This document shows, piece after piece, positions 24,096-32,235 of a DNA stretch of 64,000 nucleotides. A program made the translations under genes and the position numbers. The stretch is from assembly GCA_017935745.1 (NCBI GenBank), contig JAGBGX010000006.1, positions 206,364 through 270,363 on the forward strand. Reading direction: 5' to 3'. The notes beneath the pieces are model-generated. The model had not been told where the DNA came from and searched no databases. It saw only the letters and a list, made by a program, of their open reading frames with translations. Each line of letters opens with the position of its first letter. Positions within the stretch are counted from its first letter, which is position 1. Origin of the DNA: Treponema sp. (GTDB lineage: Bacteria; Spirochaetota; Spirochaetia; Treponematales; Treponemataceae).

Positions 24096-25178
24096 ATGGA
24101 AAGCAAAGTGAAACGATTCGGAATTCTGACGAGCGGAGGCGATGCGCCGGGACTGAACGCCGCGATACGCGCCCTGTGCCGCTCCGCAAAGCTCCAGTAC
24201 GGAATGGAACCTGTAGGCATTTTCAACGGCTACCGCGGACTGATTGACGGCAACATGAAAGTGCTGACTGATTCATTTCTTTCAGGGCTTCTTACCGCAG
24301 GCGGAACAGTCCTGGGAACATCGCGGGAAAAGCCATTTAAAAATCCACTGGCAGATGAAAAGACAGGGCTTCTTCCTGTTGAAGCAATCAAGGAAAACTA
24401 CAAGAAATGGAATCTGGACGCGCTTGTCTGCATCGGCGGAAACGGAACAAACACAACGGCAAGCCTGCTGTTCCAGTCAGGACTGAACGTCATCGGGCTT
24501 CCAAAGACAATCGACAATGACATTGCCGAAACTGACATGACATTCGGCTTCTACACAGCGCTCGATGTCGCCTCGGAATCAATAGACAGAATTCATACAA
24601 CCGCGTGCAGCCACGGACGGATCATGATAGTCGAAGTCATGGGACACAAGGCCGGCTGGCTCGGGCTGTACTCAGGAATTGCAGGAGGCGCAGATGTCAT
24701 TCTGATTCCTGAAATTCCGTACAATATAGACAGCATTGTAAAAAAACTGAAGAACCGCCAGGCCGCAGGGAAAAATTTTTCAGTTGTTGTTGTTGCTGAA
24801 GGCGCAAAATCAGTGGAAGAATCACGGATGGACAAAAAAGCCTTTAAAAAAGCACGCGCGGCAATGACTGTTCCCGTTTCATACAGAGTGTCGGATGAAC
24901 TTTCCCAGGCCGCAGGAATTGAGTCGCGGGTCACTGTTCTCGGCTATCTTCAGCGCGGAGGAATTCCTTCCCCGAGCGACAGGCTTCTTGCAACACAGCT
25001 CGGAGCAGCAGCGGCGGACTTTCTTGCGGAAGGAAATTTCGGAAAGCTTGTTGCCATTCAAAACGGAAAAACAGCCGGTGTCCCCTTGGAAAATGTGGCC
25101 GGAAAAGTCAAGAACATTCCTTTGGATCATCCGGTAATTGAAACTGCACGCACTCTGGGAATCTGCCTTGGCGACTGA
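24096..25178 (+). CDS. 6-phosphofructokinase family protein
   Basis: A 360-residue PfkA-fold enzyme phosphorylating fructose 6-phosphate in glycolysis. N-terminal TSGGDAPGLNAAIR (about 12-25) binds phosphate donor. The donor site reads GGNGT (114-118), with Asn 116 where GGDG is usual. The catalytic loop is PKTIDND (136-142) with Lys, the form seen in PPi-dependent and mixed-type enzymes, whereas ATP-type enzymes have Gly. EVMGHKAGWLG and LGYLQRGGIPSPSDR are conserved. The donor (ATP or PPi) is thus uncertain. The start at 24096 fits the fold; its stop overlaps the next gene by 11 bases. Confidence 0.88.
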   Translation: MESKVKRFGILTSGGDAPGLNAAIRALCRSAKLQYGMEPVGIFNGYRGLIDGNMKVLTDSFLSGLLTAGGTVLGTSREKPFKNPLADEKTGLLPVEAIKENYKKWNLDALVCIGGNGTNTTASLLFQSGLNVIGLPKTIDNDIAETDMTFGFYTALDVASESIDRIHTTACSHGRIMIVEVMGHKAGWLGLYSGIAGGADVILIPEIPYNIDSIVKKLKNRQAAGKNFSVVVVAEGAKSVEESRMDKKAFKKARAAMTVPVSYRVSDELSQAAGIESRVTVLGYLQRGGIPSPSDRLLATQLGAAAADFLAEGNFGKLVAIQNGKTAGVPLENVAGKVKNIPLDHPVIETARTLGICLGD

Positions 25179-26010
25179 ATACAAATGCCGGTTCTGCCCG
25201 ATCTGCTCAGGCTTCGGCTGCATAAATGAAATGCCGGGAATGGGCGGAGTCCGCAACAATGAAAATTTTATTTTAAATTGCAGCGGCTGGAAAAACATTC
25301 CGTCCGGGCCGTATAAAGCGGATTCATTTTCCGTCCGGCTCGCACCCATGACAGGAGCTGTCGAAAACATCGGATATCCTGACGAGCGGCAGTTTTACTT
25401 CGACCTGATAAGCGGATGCAAAAAAGCGGGCATAAAGCTGAGCATCGGAGACGGCACGCCTGACAGCAAGCTCAAATGGGGAATCGAAGCAGTAAAGAGC
25501 GCAGACACAACCGCGGCAGTGTTTATAAAGCCGTACAGCAACAAGAAAATTTGCGAGCGCTTTGAATGGGCTGAAGAAATTGCTGAATGCTGCGGAATTG
25601 ACATCGACTCATACAACATCGCCACCATGAGGAATTCCGTTCAGCTTGAAAAAAAAGACAGAGCCGCACTTATGGAGCTGAAGAATTTTTTTTCACGGAA
25701 AAACATTCCGTTTGCTATAAAAGGAATTTTCACGCAGTCCGACATTGAGCTTGCAAAGGAAATAAAGCCGGACATCGCCTTTGTTTCAAACCACGGCGGA
25801 CGGGTGGAAACAGACTCCGGAAGCACAGCTGAATTTTTCCGCAAGAACTACCGCGCACTGCTGTCAAGCTGCGGACAGCTTTGGGTTGACGGCGGAATCA
25901 GAAGCAAGGCAGACTGTGAAAAAGCAGGAAGCTATGGCGCCTGCGAAGTTCTGATAGGACGGCCGTTCGCATCAGCCGTATGCAGAAAAAAATCATTCGC
26001 CGTACTGTAA
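25168..26010 (+). CDS. FMN-dependent alpha-hydroxy-acid dehydrogenase family protein
   Basis: A 280-residue TIM-barrel flavoprotein of the lactate/glycolate oxidase family, in the short form found in anaerobes. The C-terminal part has SNHGGRVETDSG (substrate and FMN-adjacent His/Arg) and VDGGIRSKADCEKAG, then EVLIGRPFA. The N-terminus carries clustered Cys (YKCRFCPICSGFGC) before MPGMGG, typical of the short form. TTG 25168 is proposed as start (GGGAA upstream, 11-base overlap with the phosphofructokinase gene). The open frame extends further but would overlap more. The natural substrate is unknown. Confidence 0.82.
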   Translation: MATEYKCRFCPICSGFGCINEMPGMGGVRNNENFILNCSGWKNIPSGPYKADSFSVRLAPMTGAVENIGYPDERQFYFDLISGCKKAGIKLSIGDGTPDSKLKWGIEAVKSADTTAAVFIKPYSNKKICERFEWAEEIAECCGIDIDSYNIATMRNSVQLEKKDRAALMELKNFFSRKNIPFAIKGIFTQSDIELAKEIKPDIAFVSNHGGRVETDSGSTAEFFRKNYRALLSSCGQLWVDGGIRSKADCEKAGSYGACEVLIGRPFASAVCRKKSFAVL

Positions 26011-26030
26011 CGGCAGCGAGGTTTACATTT

Positions 26031-26681
26031 ATGAAACAGAACAGTTCGTTAAACTACAAGATTGCAATGACCGGAATTTTTTCCGCATTAAGCATCCTGC
26101 TGTCATTTACCCCGCTCGGGTACATTCAGCTTGGAACAGCAATCAGCATCACCCTCATGCACATTCCAGTTATTCTTGTCACTGTCATTGCAGGGATTGT
26201 TCCCGGAATTGCAGTCGGGCTTGTATTCGGACTTTCAAGCCTCATCAGGACTGTCATGTCGGGAGCCGCCGCAGGACCGTTTTTTTTGAATCCGCTTGTG
26301 TCAGTTGTTCCGCGGATGCTGTTTCCTGTTGCTGTCTGGGCAGTATTCTCACTGCTGAATGCAATTCCGCGCTTCCCTAAAATTATAAGCGCATCTGTTG
26401 CAGCCGCCGCAGGAACTTTTATTCACACAGTTCTGGTGATGGGCGCTATCTTTCTTCTGTATCAGGATATTTTCATGGGAATGATCCGCGGCGCAATTGA
26501 AAAGCTCGGATTCACTTCCGGCAGCATTTCCGGCGGAAAAGCATTCCTTGCTGTCATTGCAACAACAATGATTACAAACGGCTTCCTTGAAATTCTTGCG
26601 GCGGTTATTCTGACGGCTGCGGTGACAGGAAGCATATATGCAGCAAATTCCAGAAAGTCAAAAATTTCAAAGCTTGAATGA
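26031..26681 (+). CDS. ECF transporter S component (substrate-binding membrane subunit)
   Basis: A 216-residue membrane protein with about six hydrophobic segments. The pattern QLGTAISITLMHIPVILVTVIAG ... PFFLNPLVSVVPRM resembles S components of energy-coupling factor vitamin transporters, which bind a vitamin or micronutrient and work with shared ATPase/T subunits encoded elsewhere. None of these is in the window. The start at 26031 follows GCGAGG. Ligand unknown; pantothenate-type S components share the FLNPLVSVVPR feature, but this is not decisive. Confidence 0.75.
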   Translation: MKQNSSLNYKIAMTGIFSALSILLSFTPLGYIQLGTAISITLMHIPVILVTVIAGIVPGIAVGLVFGLSSLIRTVMSGAAAGPFFLNPLVSVVPRMLFPVAVWAVFSLLNAIPRFPKIISASVAAAAGTFIHTVLVMGAIFLLYQDIFMGMIRGAIEKLGFTSGSISGGKAFLAVIATTMITNGFLEILAAVILTAAVTGSIYAANSRKSKISKLE

Positions 26682-26689
26682 ACTGAACG

Positions 26690-26780
26690 TTTAAAATTAT
26701 CCGCTGAAATGGCGCGGCTGATTTTAACTTACAGTTTGCAAAACAAACTGTCTTATTGAACTGTCCGCTCACACGGACGA
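26690..26780 (-). repeat. Dispersed hairpin-rich repeat, partial inverted copy
   Basis: In reverse orientation this carries the unit seen at 63621-64000: the TTTAAAATTATCCGCTGAAA and GGCGCGGCTGATTTTAAC pair, the AGTTTGCAAAACAAACTG palindrome, and the TGTCCGCTCAC segment. Confidence 0.7.
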
Positions 26781-26781
26781 A

Positions 26782-26825
26782 TTCAACAGCTCTAAAATCT
26801 GAAGATTTTCTCACTGTTGAATTTT
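26782..26825 (+). terminator. Terminator of the ECF S gene
   Basis: TTCAACAG (26782-26789) pairs with CTGTTGAA (26814-26821), with an inner AAAATC/GATTTT stem, then TTTT. It lies between the convergent ECF S and ATP-grasp genes. Confidence 0.65.
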
Positions 26826-26833
26826 AAGGAAGC

Positions 26834-28012
26834 TTATCTCTGCCCCTGCTTTTTCTTCCAAAAGGAAATATGCTCGTCCCCGACAAGCAGCAATGGCAGA
26901 AGCTCCTTTTCTATGGGAAATCTGTGCATTGAAACTGTTGCCGCAATCCTGCTTGCCGCGCTTGACGGACACTCAGGGACAAAATCACCTGCACGCTTGA
27001 AAATATACGGAATGCCGGGAAGCAGCCGGTAGCAGTCATTGGAAATGATTCCGCTTTTTGTCGGAAGATAGTTGCACTGAGTCAGAGCCATTTTTTCTTC
27101 AGCTTTTTTTTCCGGGATTTCTGGAGCCTCATGGCCTGACAGAGATTTCACAGCCAAAGCATACAGATTTTCTTTGCAGTTCATTAAAAGCTCGCGAATG
27201 CCGCCGCCAACTCTTGGTGCAAAATCGACCGGCACAAATTCATCCTCATCTGTCTGAATAAAATCAAACTGCCCGAAAGAAATGTCATCTGATTCAAAAA
27301 CAGCATGCGCCCATTTTTCAAGGCAAACACTGATTTTTTCAGAGCAGCCGGCAAGCTGATATACCGCGGCACATGGCGTGTTATGAATAACAGCAATCTC
27401 TTTCCTGCATACCCGGACAACAGCCACTGCTCCCCTAAAGTAAAAAATATCCGCGCTGAATTCAGTGCCGCACACATATTCACTGAGCAGGACGCTGCCG
27501 CCCGTGACCGAAAAAAGCTTCAGCGCATTGTTATGCAGCCGGGCCGCGTTGAACATATATTTTTCCAGGCTGCAAAGATTGTCTTTCTGCACAATTTTTA
27601 TTCCGTATCCTGAAAAAAGTCCGTCCGGCTTTACAAGAATTGTTCCGCCCGTCAGTTCAGCATAGCGCCGCGCTTCTTCCGGCGAACTGTACAGTTCAGG
27701 AACGCGCTGAGTGTCTTGCAAAAGGCTGTAAAAAAATTTCTTTGACCGCCCGGCTCTGAGCGCCTTTTCGCAGACAAGGCAGTTTCCGCTCTTTATGCAT
27801 TCAGAAATCCAGTACTCGCTGAGCGGCACCGCTTTTTTTCCATGCGGAATTGTCCCGCAGAATTCAATATCGTCCTGCTCTGCACAGTCCTGATATTTTT
27901 TCATATACGGAGCTTCAGCAAAAACAGCTTCTATTCCAAGGGAACGGAATGCTTCCCTGATTTCTGAAAGCCCGAACACAGATGACGCACCCGCGAGAAC
28001 TATTTGCTGCAC
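26834..28012 (-). CDS. ATP-grasp domain protein, unknown substrate
   Basis: A 392-residue enzyme of the ATP-grasp superfamily (carbon-nitrogen or carbon-oxygen ligases through acyl phosphates). The central domain shows the nucleotide-binding Lys in GGTILVKPDGLFSGYGI. It also shows metal-binding acidic residues in FGQFDFIQTDEDEFVPVDFAPRVGGG, close to the carbamoyl-phosphate/PurK/D-Ala-D-Ala ligase pattern. The N-terminus (VQQIVLAGASSVFGLSEIREAF) suggests a preceding Rossmann-like domain. The GTG start at 28012 has GGAG upstream and overlaps the FAD-dehydrogenase stop by 13 bases, so the two are translated together. Product unknown. Confidence 0.8.
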   Translation of the reverse strand: MQQIVLAGASSVFGLSEIREAFRSLGIEAVFAEAPYMKKYQDCAEQDDIEFCGTIPHGKKAVPLSEYWISECIKSGNCLVCEKALRAGRSKKFFYSLLQDTQRVPELYSSPEEARRYAELTGGTILVKPDGLFSGYGIKIVQKDNLCSLEKYMFNAARLHNNALKLFSVTGGSVLLSEYVCGTEFSADIFYFRGAVAVVRVCRKEIAVIHNTPCAAVYQLAGCSEKISVCLEKWAHAVFESDDISFGQFDFIQTDEDEFVPVDFAPRVGGGIRELLMNCKENLYALAVKSLSGHEAPEIPEKKAEEKMALTQCNYLPTKSGIISNDCYRLLPGIPYIFKRAGDFVPECPSSAASRIAATVSMHRFPIEKELLPLLLVGDEHISFWKKKQGQR

Positions 28013-29622
28013 CCAAGCTTCTCCGCTATCCGCACGCATGAATTTTCCCCGTCAATCGCAGAGCTTACAATTCCGCCGGAATATCCGCTGCCTTCTCCAG
28101 CCGGAAACAAATTCCGCAGAAACACACATTCACGGGAATCCTTGCCGCGCAGAATTCTGACAGGCGTGCTTGTCCGCGTTTCGCTTGCAACCAGAAGCGC
28201 GTCACTGCAAACAAAGCCTTTCATGCTTCTGTCAAAAAGCCGAAACGCCTTATGCAGCCTCCCAGAAATAAAAGCCGGAAGCCATTCATGCAGAGCGCTT
28301 GAAACAAGTCCCGGCGCATAGCTTGACTCAGGAAGCGAATCGCTTTTTCTCTTTAAAAGAAAATCTTCCAGACGCTGAGCAGGAGCTTTTTGATTTTCTC
28401 CATGGATAAACGTAAGATGCTCAAGGTGCTGCCTGAACAAAAGGCCTGCAATTTTTTCAGTTCCATTTTCCTTTGCCTTGCTGATAAATTCCTGCGGAAT
28501 ATCTTCCGGGCGAATTTCCACAACAACAGCCGCGTTGCTCCACTTGCTGTTTCTTCCGGCAGCTGACATTCCGTTTAAAGCAATTTCCTCAGGCCCGGTG
28601 CTGCTCGGCACAACAAATCCGCCGGGACACATGCAGAAGCTGTACACTCCGCGTCCGTCAGCTTGAGCCGCAAGCCGGTATTCCGCCGCGCCAAGGCTCT
28701 GATTTTTTCTGCCGTGAAACTGAATCAAATCAATTGTTTCCCTCGGATGCTCAACACGCACGCCCATGGCAAATGGCTTTGCCTCCAGGGATTCGGGAGA
28801 AACTGACGCAAGCAGCCGGTAAATGTCGTGCGCAGAATGGCCTGCTGCCAAAAGAACTGCATCTGCATACAGATTTTTTTTCTCATGCGTATGAACATTC
28901 TCACATACAATTCCGGCCGCAGTTTTTTCACCGTCACGCTCTTCAATAATAAAATCCGCGCACCTTGTTTCAAAATGAATTTCACCGCCCGACTGCACAA
29001 TAAAATCCCTGATGCTGCGAACAATTGCAGGAAGCCTGTCTGTACCGATGTGCGGATGAGCATCTGTCGCAATTTTTTTATCAGCGCCGAACCGAATAAA
29101 AATATTCAGGATGCCGCTTATGTTTCCGCGCTTGCTGCTTCTGGTGAAAAGCTTTCCGTCGCTGAACGTTCCAGCACCTCCCTCTCCGAAGCAATAGTTT
29201 GAATTTTCATTTACCGTTTTCGTCCTGCTGATTTCCGCAATGTCACGCTTCCTTTTAAAAACATCGCAGCCGCGTTCAATGATGACCGGCTTGATTCCAT
29301 ATTCAAGCAGCTTGAGCGCGCCAAAAAGCCCTGCCGGACCCGAGCCGACTATCGCCACTGTTTTTTCAGCTCCAGCTTTTTTCCACTTCGGAACATTCTG
29401 AAATTCATCTGAAGGATTTTCTCCGATATACACCTTGTACTTTAAAAACAGCTTTATGTTTTTCCGCCGGGCATCAACAGATTTTTTTACAAGCACTGGA
29501 ACAGCTTCCTTCGGATCAAAAGCCGCACCTTTCTTTTTCAAGGCTGAACAGATTTCAGCAAAAATAAATTTCTCATCGGATTCTTTTTCACAAGGAACAG
29601 AAACTGCAACTTCTTCTACCAT
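28000..29622 (-). CDS. NAD(P)/FAD-dependent dehydrogenase, uncharacterised conserved type
   Basis: A 540-residue protein of the uncharacterised FAD-dependent dehydrogenase group (COG2509-like). A short N-terminal domain precedes the dinucleotide fold VAIVGSGPAGLFGALKLLEYG with the terminal Glu-Arg pair (VIIERG). Further features are NYCFGEGGAGTFSDGKLFTR, PHIGTDRLP, AAGHSAHDIY, CPGGFVV and the C-terminal FPAGEGSGYSGGIVSSAIDG. The ATG at 29622 has TACACT 6 bases upstream and no Shine-Dalgarno; a TTG nine codons further upstream is the alternative. The substrate is not known. It is coupled to the ATP-grasp gene. Confidence 0.85.
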   Translation of the reverse strand: MVEEVAVSVPCEKESDEKFIFAEICSALKKKGAAFDPKEAVPVLVKKSVDARRKNIKLFLKYKVYIGENPSDEFQNVPKWKKAGAEKTVAIVGSGPAGLFGALKLLEYGIKPVIIERGCDVFKRKRDIAEISRTKTVNENSNYCFGEGGAGTFSDGKLFTRSSKRGNISGILNIFIRFGADKKIATDAHPHIGTDRLPAIVRSIRDFIVQSGGEIHFETRCADFIIEERDGEKTAAGIVCENVHTHEKKNLYADAVLLAAGHSAHDIYRLLASVSPESLEAKPFAMGVRVEHPRETIDLIQFHGRKNQSLGAAEYRLAAQADGRGVYSFCMCPGGFVVPSSTGPEEIALNGMSAAGRNSKWSNAAVVVEIRPEDIPQEFISKAKENGTEKIAGLLFRQHLEHLTFIHGENQKAPAQRLEDFLLKRKSDSLPESSYAPGLVSSALHEWLPAFISGRLHKAFRLFDRSMKGFVCSDALLVASETRTSTPVRILRGKDSRECVFLRNLFPAGEGSGYSGGIVSSAIDGENSCVRIAEKLGCSK

Positions 29623-29628
29623 ACGGAC

Positions 29629-29657
29629 AGTGTACAGGGAAGCAGACAATGAATCAA
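29629..29657 (-). promoter_or_regulatory. Leaderless-type promoter of the FAD-dehydrogenase
   Basis: On the minus strand TTGATT (29657-29652), 17-bp spacer, TACACT (29634-29629), then 6 bases to the ATG at 29622. Confidence 0.55.
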
Positions 29658-29715
29658 CAACCTCGACGCAAGCGTCGAAGTATTAAACCCTCCGCACGAA
29701 CAGCTGCACACCCTC

Positions 29716-29744
29716 TTGCTTTTTTTTCAGTTTTCTGCTATACC
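29716..29744 (+). promoter_or_regulatory. Promoter of the thi operon
   Basis: TTGCTT (29716-29721), 17-bp spacer, TATACC (29739-29744). The predicted start lies at about 29751, right at the beginning of the TPP aptamer. Confidence 0.6.
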
Positions 29745-29750
29745 TGTTCC

Positions 29751-29842
29751 GTTGCACGGGGAGTCGGCGCAAAGCCGTCTGAGAGTAGGATGTGTTCCTT
29801 GACCCGAAACCTGATTTGGATAATGCCAACGTAGGGACATGC
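29751..29842 (+). promoter_or_regulatory. TPP riboswitch (THI element)
   Basis: The conserved THI-box pieces appear in order: ACGGGGAGTC near the 5' side, the CTGAGAG pyrimidine-sensor loop, then GACCCGAAACCTGATTTGGA and TAATGCCAACGTAGGGACA, which close P1. It precedes thiM by about 70 bases on the same strand. Binding of thiamine pyrophosphate should lower expression of thiM-thiE-thiD-cytX. The region from the aptamer to the ATG has no strong terminator stem, which favours control of translation, but that is inference. Confidence 0.95.
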
Positions 29843-29910
29843 GAAATCAAAAGCTCTTCAATCCGATTGGAACATTCAAATCAGCATTCTTACAAATCAC
29901 AGAGGTTTTT

Positions 29911-30729
29911 ATGTTAAAAGAATGCTTCGATTCTGTCCGGGAAATTTCACCGTTAATTCACAGCATCACAAATTATGTTACCGTGAACGATGTTGCGAAC
30001 GCAATTCTTGCAGCAGGCGCAAGCCCTGTCATGTCTGACGAGCCGGAAGATGTTGAGGACATCGTTTCCATTTGCAGCGCGCTGAATATAAACATCGGAA
30101 CCTTAAACAAAAGCTCAATCAAGGCAATGTTTCTTGCAGGAAAAAAAGCAGCAGACCTGAACCGGGCAGTCATTCTCGATCCTGTCGGAGCCGGAGCAAG
30201 CTCGCTCAGGACAAGCACAGCATTGGCCCTTATGAAGGAAATACCGTTCACTGTAATCCGCGGAAACAGCTCAGAGATAAAGACGCTCGCAGCAGGAAGC
30301 GGCCTTACAAACGGAGTTGATGCAAACAGCGCGGATGCAATTTCCGAAGAAAATCTTGAAGAAGGAATTGCATTTGCAAAGCAATTCGCTCAAAAAAACA
30401 GCTGCATTGCCGCGATAACCGGTGCAATTGACTTGGTAGCCGACAAGGAGCGCTGCTTTGTAATCAGAAACGGCCGTGCGGAAATGAGCCGCATAACAGG
30501 AACCGGCTGCTGCCTGAGCGGAATCATGGCGGCATTTGTCAGCGCGAACAAAAACACGCTGGAAGCAGCCGCAGCCGCGGTGTGCGCAATGGGACTTGCA
30601 GGCGAAACCGGCTGGAGCAGAATGCAAAGCGGAGACGGAAACGCAACATACAGGAACAGAATCATTGACGCACTGTACTGCATGACAGGCGATGATATTG
30701 AAAAAGGCGCACGATATGAAATCCGCTGA
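29911..30729 (+). CDS. thiM: Hydroxyethylthiazole kinase
   Basis: A 272-residue ribokinase-like enzyme phosphorylating 4-methyl-5-(2-hydroxyethyl)thiazole in thiamine salvage. It shows PLIHSITNYVTVNDVANAIL at the start, GASPVMSDEPEDVEDIVSI, LDPVGAGASSLRT, IRGNSSEIKTLAG-like (VIRGNSSEIKTLA) and the anion-hole/catalytic segment RITGTGCCLSGIMAAF. The ATG at 29911 has AGAGG 5 bases upstream; the frame extends into the riboswitch but is not coding there. First gene of the riboswitch-controlled salvage operon. It overlaps thiE by 14 bases. Confidence 0.97.
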   Translation: MLKECFDSVREISPLIHSITNYVTVNDVANAILAAGASPVMSDEPEDVEDIVSICSALNINIGTLNKSSIKAMFLAGKKAADLNRAVILDPVGAGASSLRTSTALALMKEIPFTVIRGNSSEIKTLAAGSGLTNGVDANSADAISEENLEEGIAFAKQFAQKNSCIAAITGAIDLVADKERCFVIRNGRAEMSRITGTGCCLSGIMAAFVSANKNTLEAAAAAVCAMGLAGETGWSRMQSGDGNATYRNRIIDALYCMTGDDIEKGARYEIR

Positions 30730-31372
30730 CTTACGCTCGTCCCTTGTGCTGTATGCGGTAACAGACAGAGCATGGATTGGCAGCGGATTTCCATGCAAGT
30801 CGTTGAGCGAAGCGGTAAGCCATGCAATTGAAGGCGGCGCAACATGCATCCAGCTGCGTGAAAAAAATCTTGATGAAGAAACATTTTTAAGCGAAGCGAT
30901 TGAAATCGGGAAGCTGTGCGCATCAAAAAAAATTCCGCTTATTATAAATGACAGCGTGAACGTTGCAAGAGAAAGCGGAGCAGACGGCGTTCACATCGGG
31001 CAGAGCGACATATCACTGGCTGAAGCGCGGCGCGTCCTCGGGCCAGACAAAATAATCGGCGTTTCATGCCAGACTGAAGCGCAGGCAGTTCAGGCAGAAA
31101 GAGACGGAGCCGATTACTTGGGTGTGGGCGCGGTTTTTCCCACTTCCTCAAAGAGCGATGCAGATTCTGTTTCGCTTGAAATGCTCAAGTCTATATGCGG
31201 CGCAGTGGCAATTCCCGTTGTTGCAATCGGAGGAATCAGCAGAACGAATGCGCCGCAGCTTGCAGGCTCAGGAATCGCCGGCATTTCTGTCATCAGCGCG
31301 ATTTTTGCACAAGCGGACATCGTTTCTTCCGCGCGCGAGCTTTTGCATATCGCGCAAACTATTACAGCATAA
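30716..31372 (+). CDS. thiE: Thiamine-phosphate synthase
   Basis: A 218-residue TIM-barrel enzyme joining HMP-diphosphate and thiazole phosphate to thiamine phosphate. Recognisable elements are LYAVTDRAW, CIQLREKNLDEETF (diphosphate and substrate contacts), INDSVNVARESGADGVHIGQSD, GVGAVFPTSSK and VVAIGGISRTNAPQL. The start at 30716 lies inside the end of thiM with AAGG upstream. It receives thiazole phosphate from ThiM and HMP-PP from ThiD. Confidence 0.97.
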   Translation: MKSADLRSSLVLYAVTDRAWIGSGFPCKSLSEAVSHAIEGGATCIQLREKNLDEETFLSEAIEIGKLCASKKIPLIINDSVNVARESGADGVHIGQSDISLAEARRVLGPDKIIGVSCQTEAQAVQAERDGADYLGVGAVFPTSSKSDADSVSLEMLKSICGAVAIPVVAIGGISRTNAPQLAGSGIAGISVISAIFAQADIVSSARELLHIAQTITA

Positions 31373-31442
31373 AATCCGCGGCGGATCAGGGGCACCATTT
31401 TCTGCCGCGTAACAAATAATGCATTTTTCCAAAGGAGGATGT

Positions 31443-32234
31443 ATGAAAACTGCATTGACCATTGCGGGCACAGACCCGAGCGGAGGCGCCGGAATTCAAG
31501 CTGACATCAAGACAATGACAGCCCACGGTGTCTTTGCCATGAGCGCTGTTACGGCGCTTGTATCGCAAAACACAACAGGAGTGTATTCCATAATGGAAGT
31601 AACGCCGGAATTCCTTGCCAGCCAGATCCGGGCAGTTGCAACCGACATTTTCCCGGACGCCGTAAAAACCGGCATGATTTCGTCAACGGCTCTTGTCCGC
31701 GTGATTGCACAGAGCATAGCGGAATTCAATCTGAAGCAGATTGTTGTTGATCCTGTCATGGTTGCAACAAACGGCGCGCGGCTGACTGACGACAGCGCAG
31801 TGCAGGCATTGCAAAGCGAGCTTCTTCCGCTTGCAACAGTCATCACGCCGAATATCCCTGAGGCACAGATTCTTTCCCGGACGCACATTGACTCACAGGC
31901 CGCAATGGAAAAAGCCGCTGAAATCATTCTGCAAAAATACGGCTGCGCAGTCCTTGTAAAAGGCGGACATAACCTGAATGATGCAAACGACTTTCTGCTT
32001 ACAAAGGACGGAGGCAGATGGTTCGCCGGAAAGCGCATAGACAACAAGAACACGCACGGAACCGGCTGCACGCTATCAAGCGCAATTGCTTCAAATCTCG
32101 CAAAAGGCAAGCCGCTGGAGCAGTCCGTTGAGCAGGCAAAGTCTTACATTTCCGGCTGCCTTGCGGCAATGCTCGACCTTGGAAAAGGAAGCGGCCCGCT
32201 GAATCATGCATTTAAAATCGATGGAGAGTATTAA
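31443..32234 (+). CDS. thiD: Hydroxymethylpyrimidine/phosphomethylpyrimidine kinase
   Basis: A 263-residue ribokinase-fold enzyme phosphorylating HMP and HMP-P. Family motifs include LTIAGTDPSGGAGIQADIKT at the N-terminus, VDPVMVATNGARL, TPNIPEAQILS, VLVKGGHN and the catalytic NTHGTGCTLSSAIA. A strong AAAGGAGG precedes the ATG at 31443. It follows thiE by 70 bases and is followed one base later by the transporter gene. Confidence 0.97.
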   Translation: MKTALTIAGTDPSGGAGIQADIKTMTAHGVFAMSAVTALVSQNTTGVYSIMEVTPEFLASQIRAVATDIFPDAVKTGMISSTALVRVIAQSIAEFNLKQIVVDPVMVATNGARLTDDSAVQALQSELLPLATVITPNIPEAQILSRTHIDSQAAMEKAAEIILQKYGCAVLVKGGHNLNDANDFLLTKDGGRWFAGKRIDNKNTHGTGCTLSSAIASNLAKGKPLEQSVEQAKSYISGCLAAMLDLGKGSGPLNHAFKIDGEY

Positions 32235-32235
32235 G

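Noticed and set aside
26834..28012. Assignment as D-Ala-D-Ala ligase or carbamoyl-phosphate synthase
   Set aside because: The ATP-grasp core is clear, but substrate-specific motifs of those enzymes are lacking.
29650..29690. Short palindrome TCGACGCAAGCGTCGA as terminator
   Set aside because: No U tract follows on either strand, and it overlaps the -35 region of the minus-strand gene; its function is unclear.
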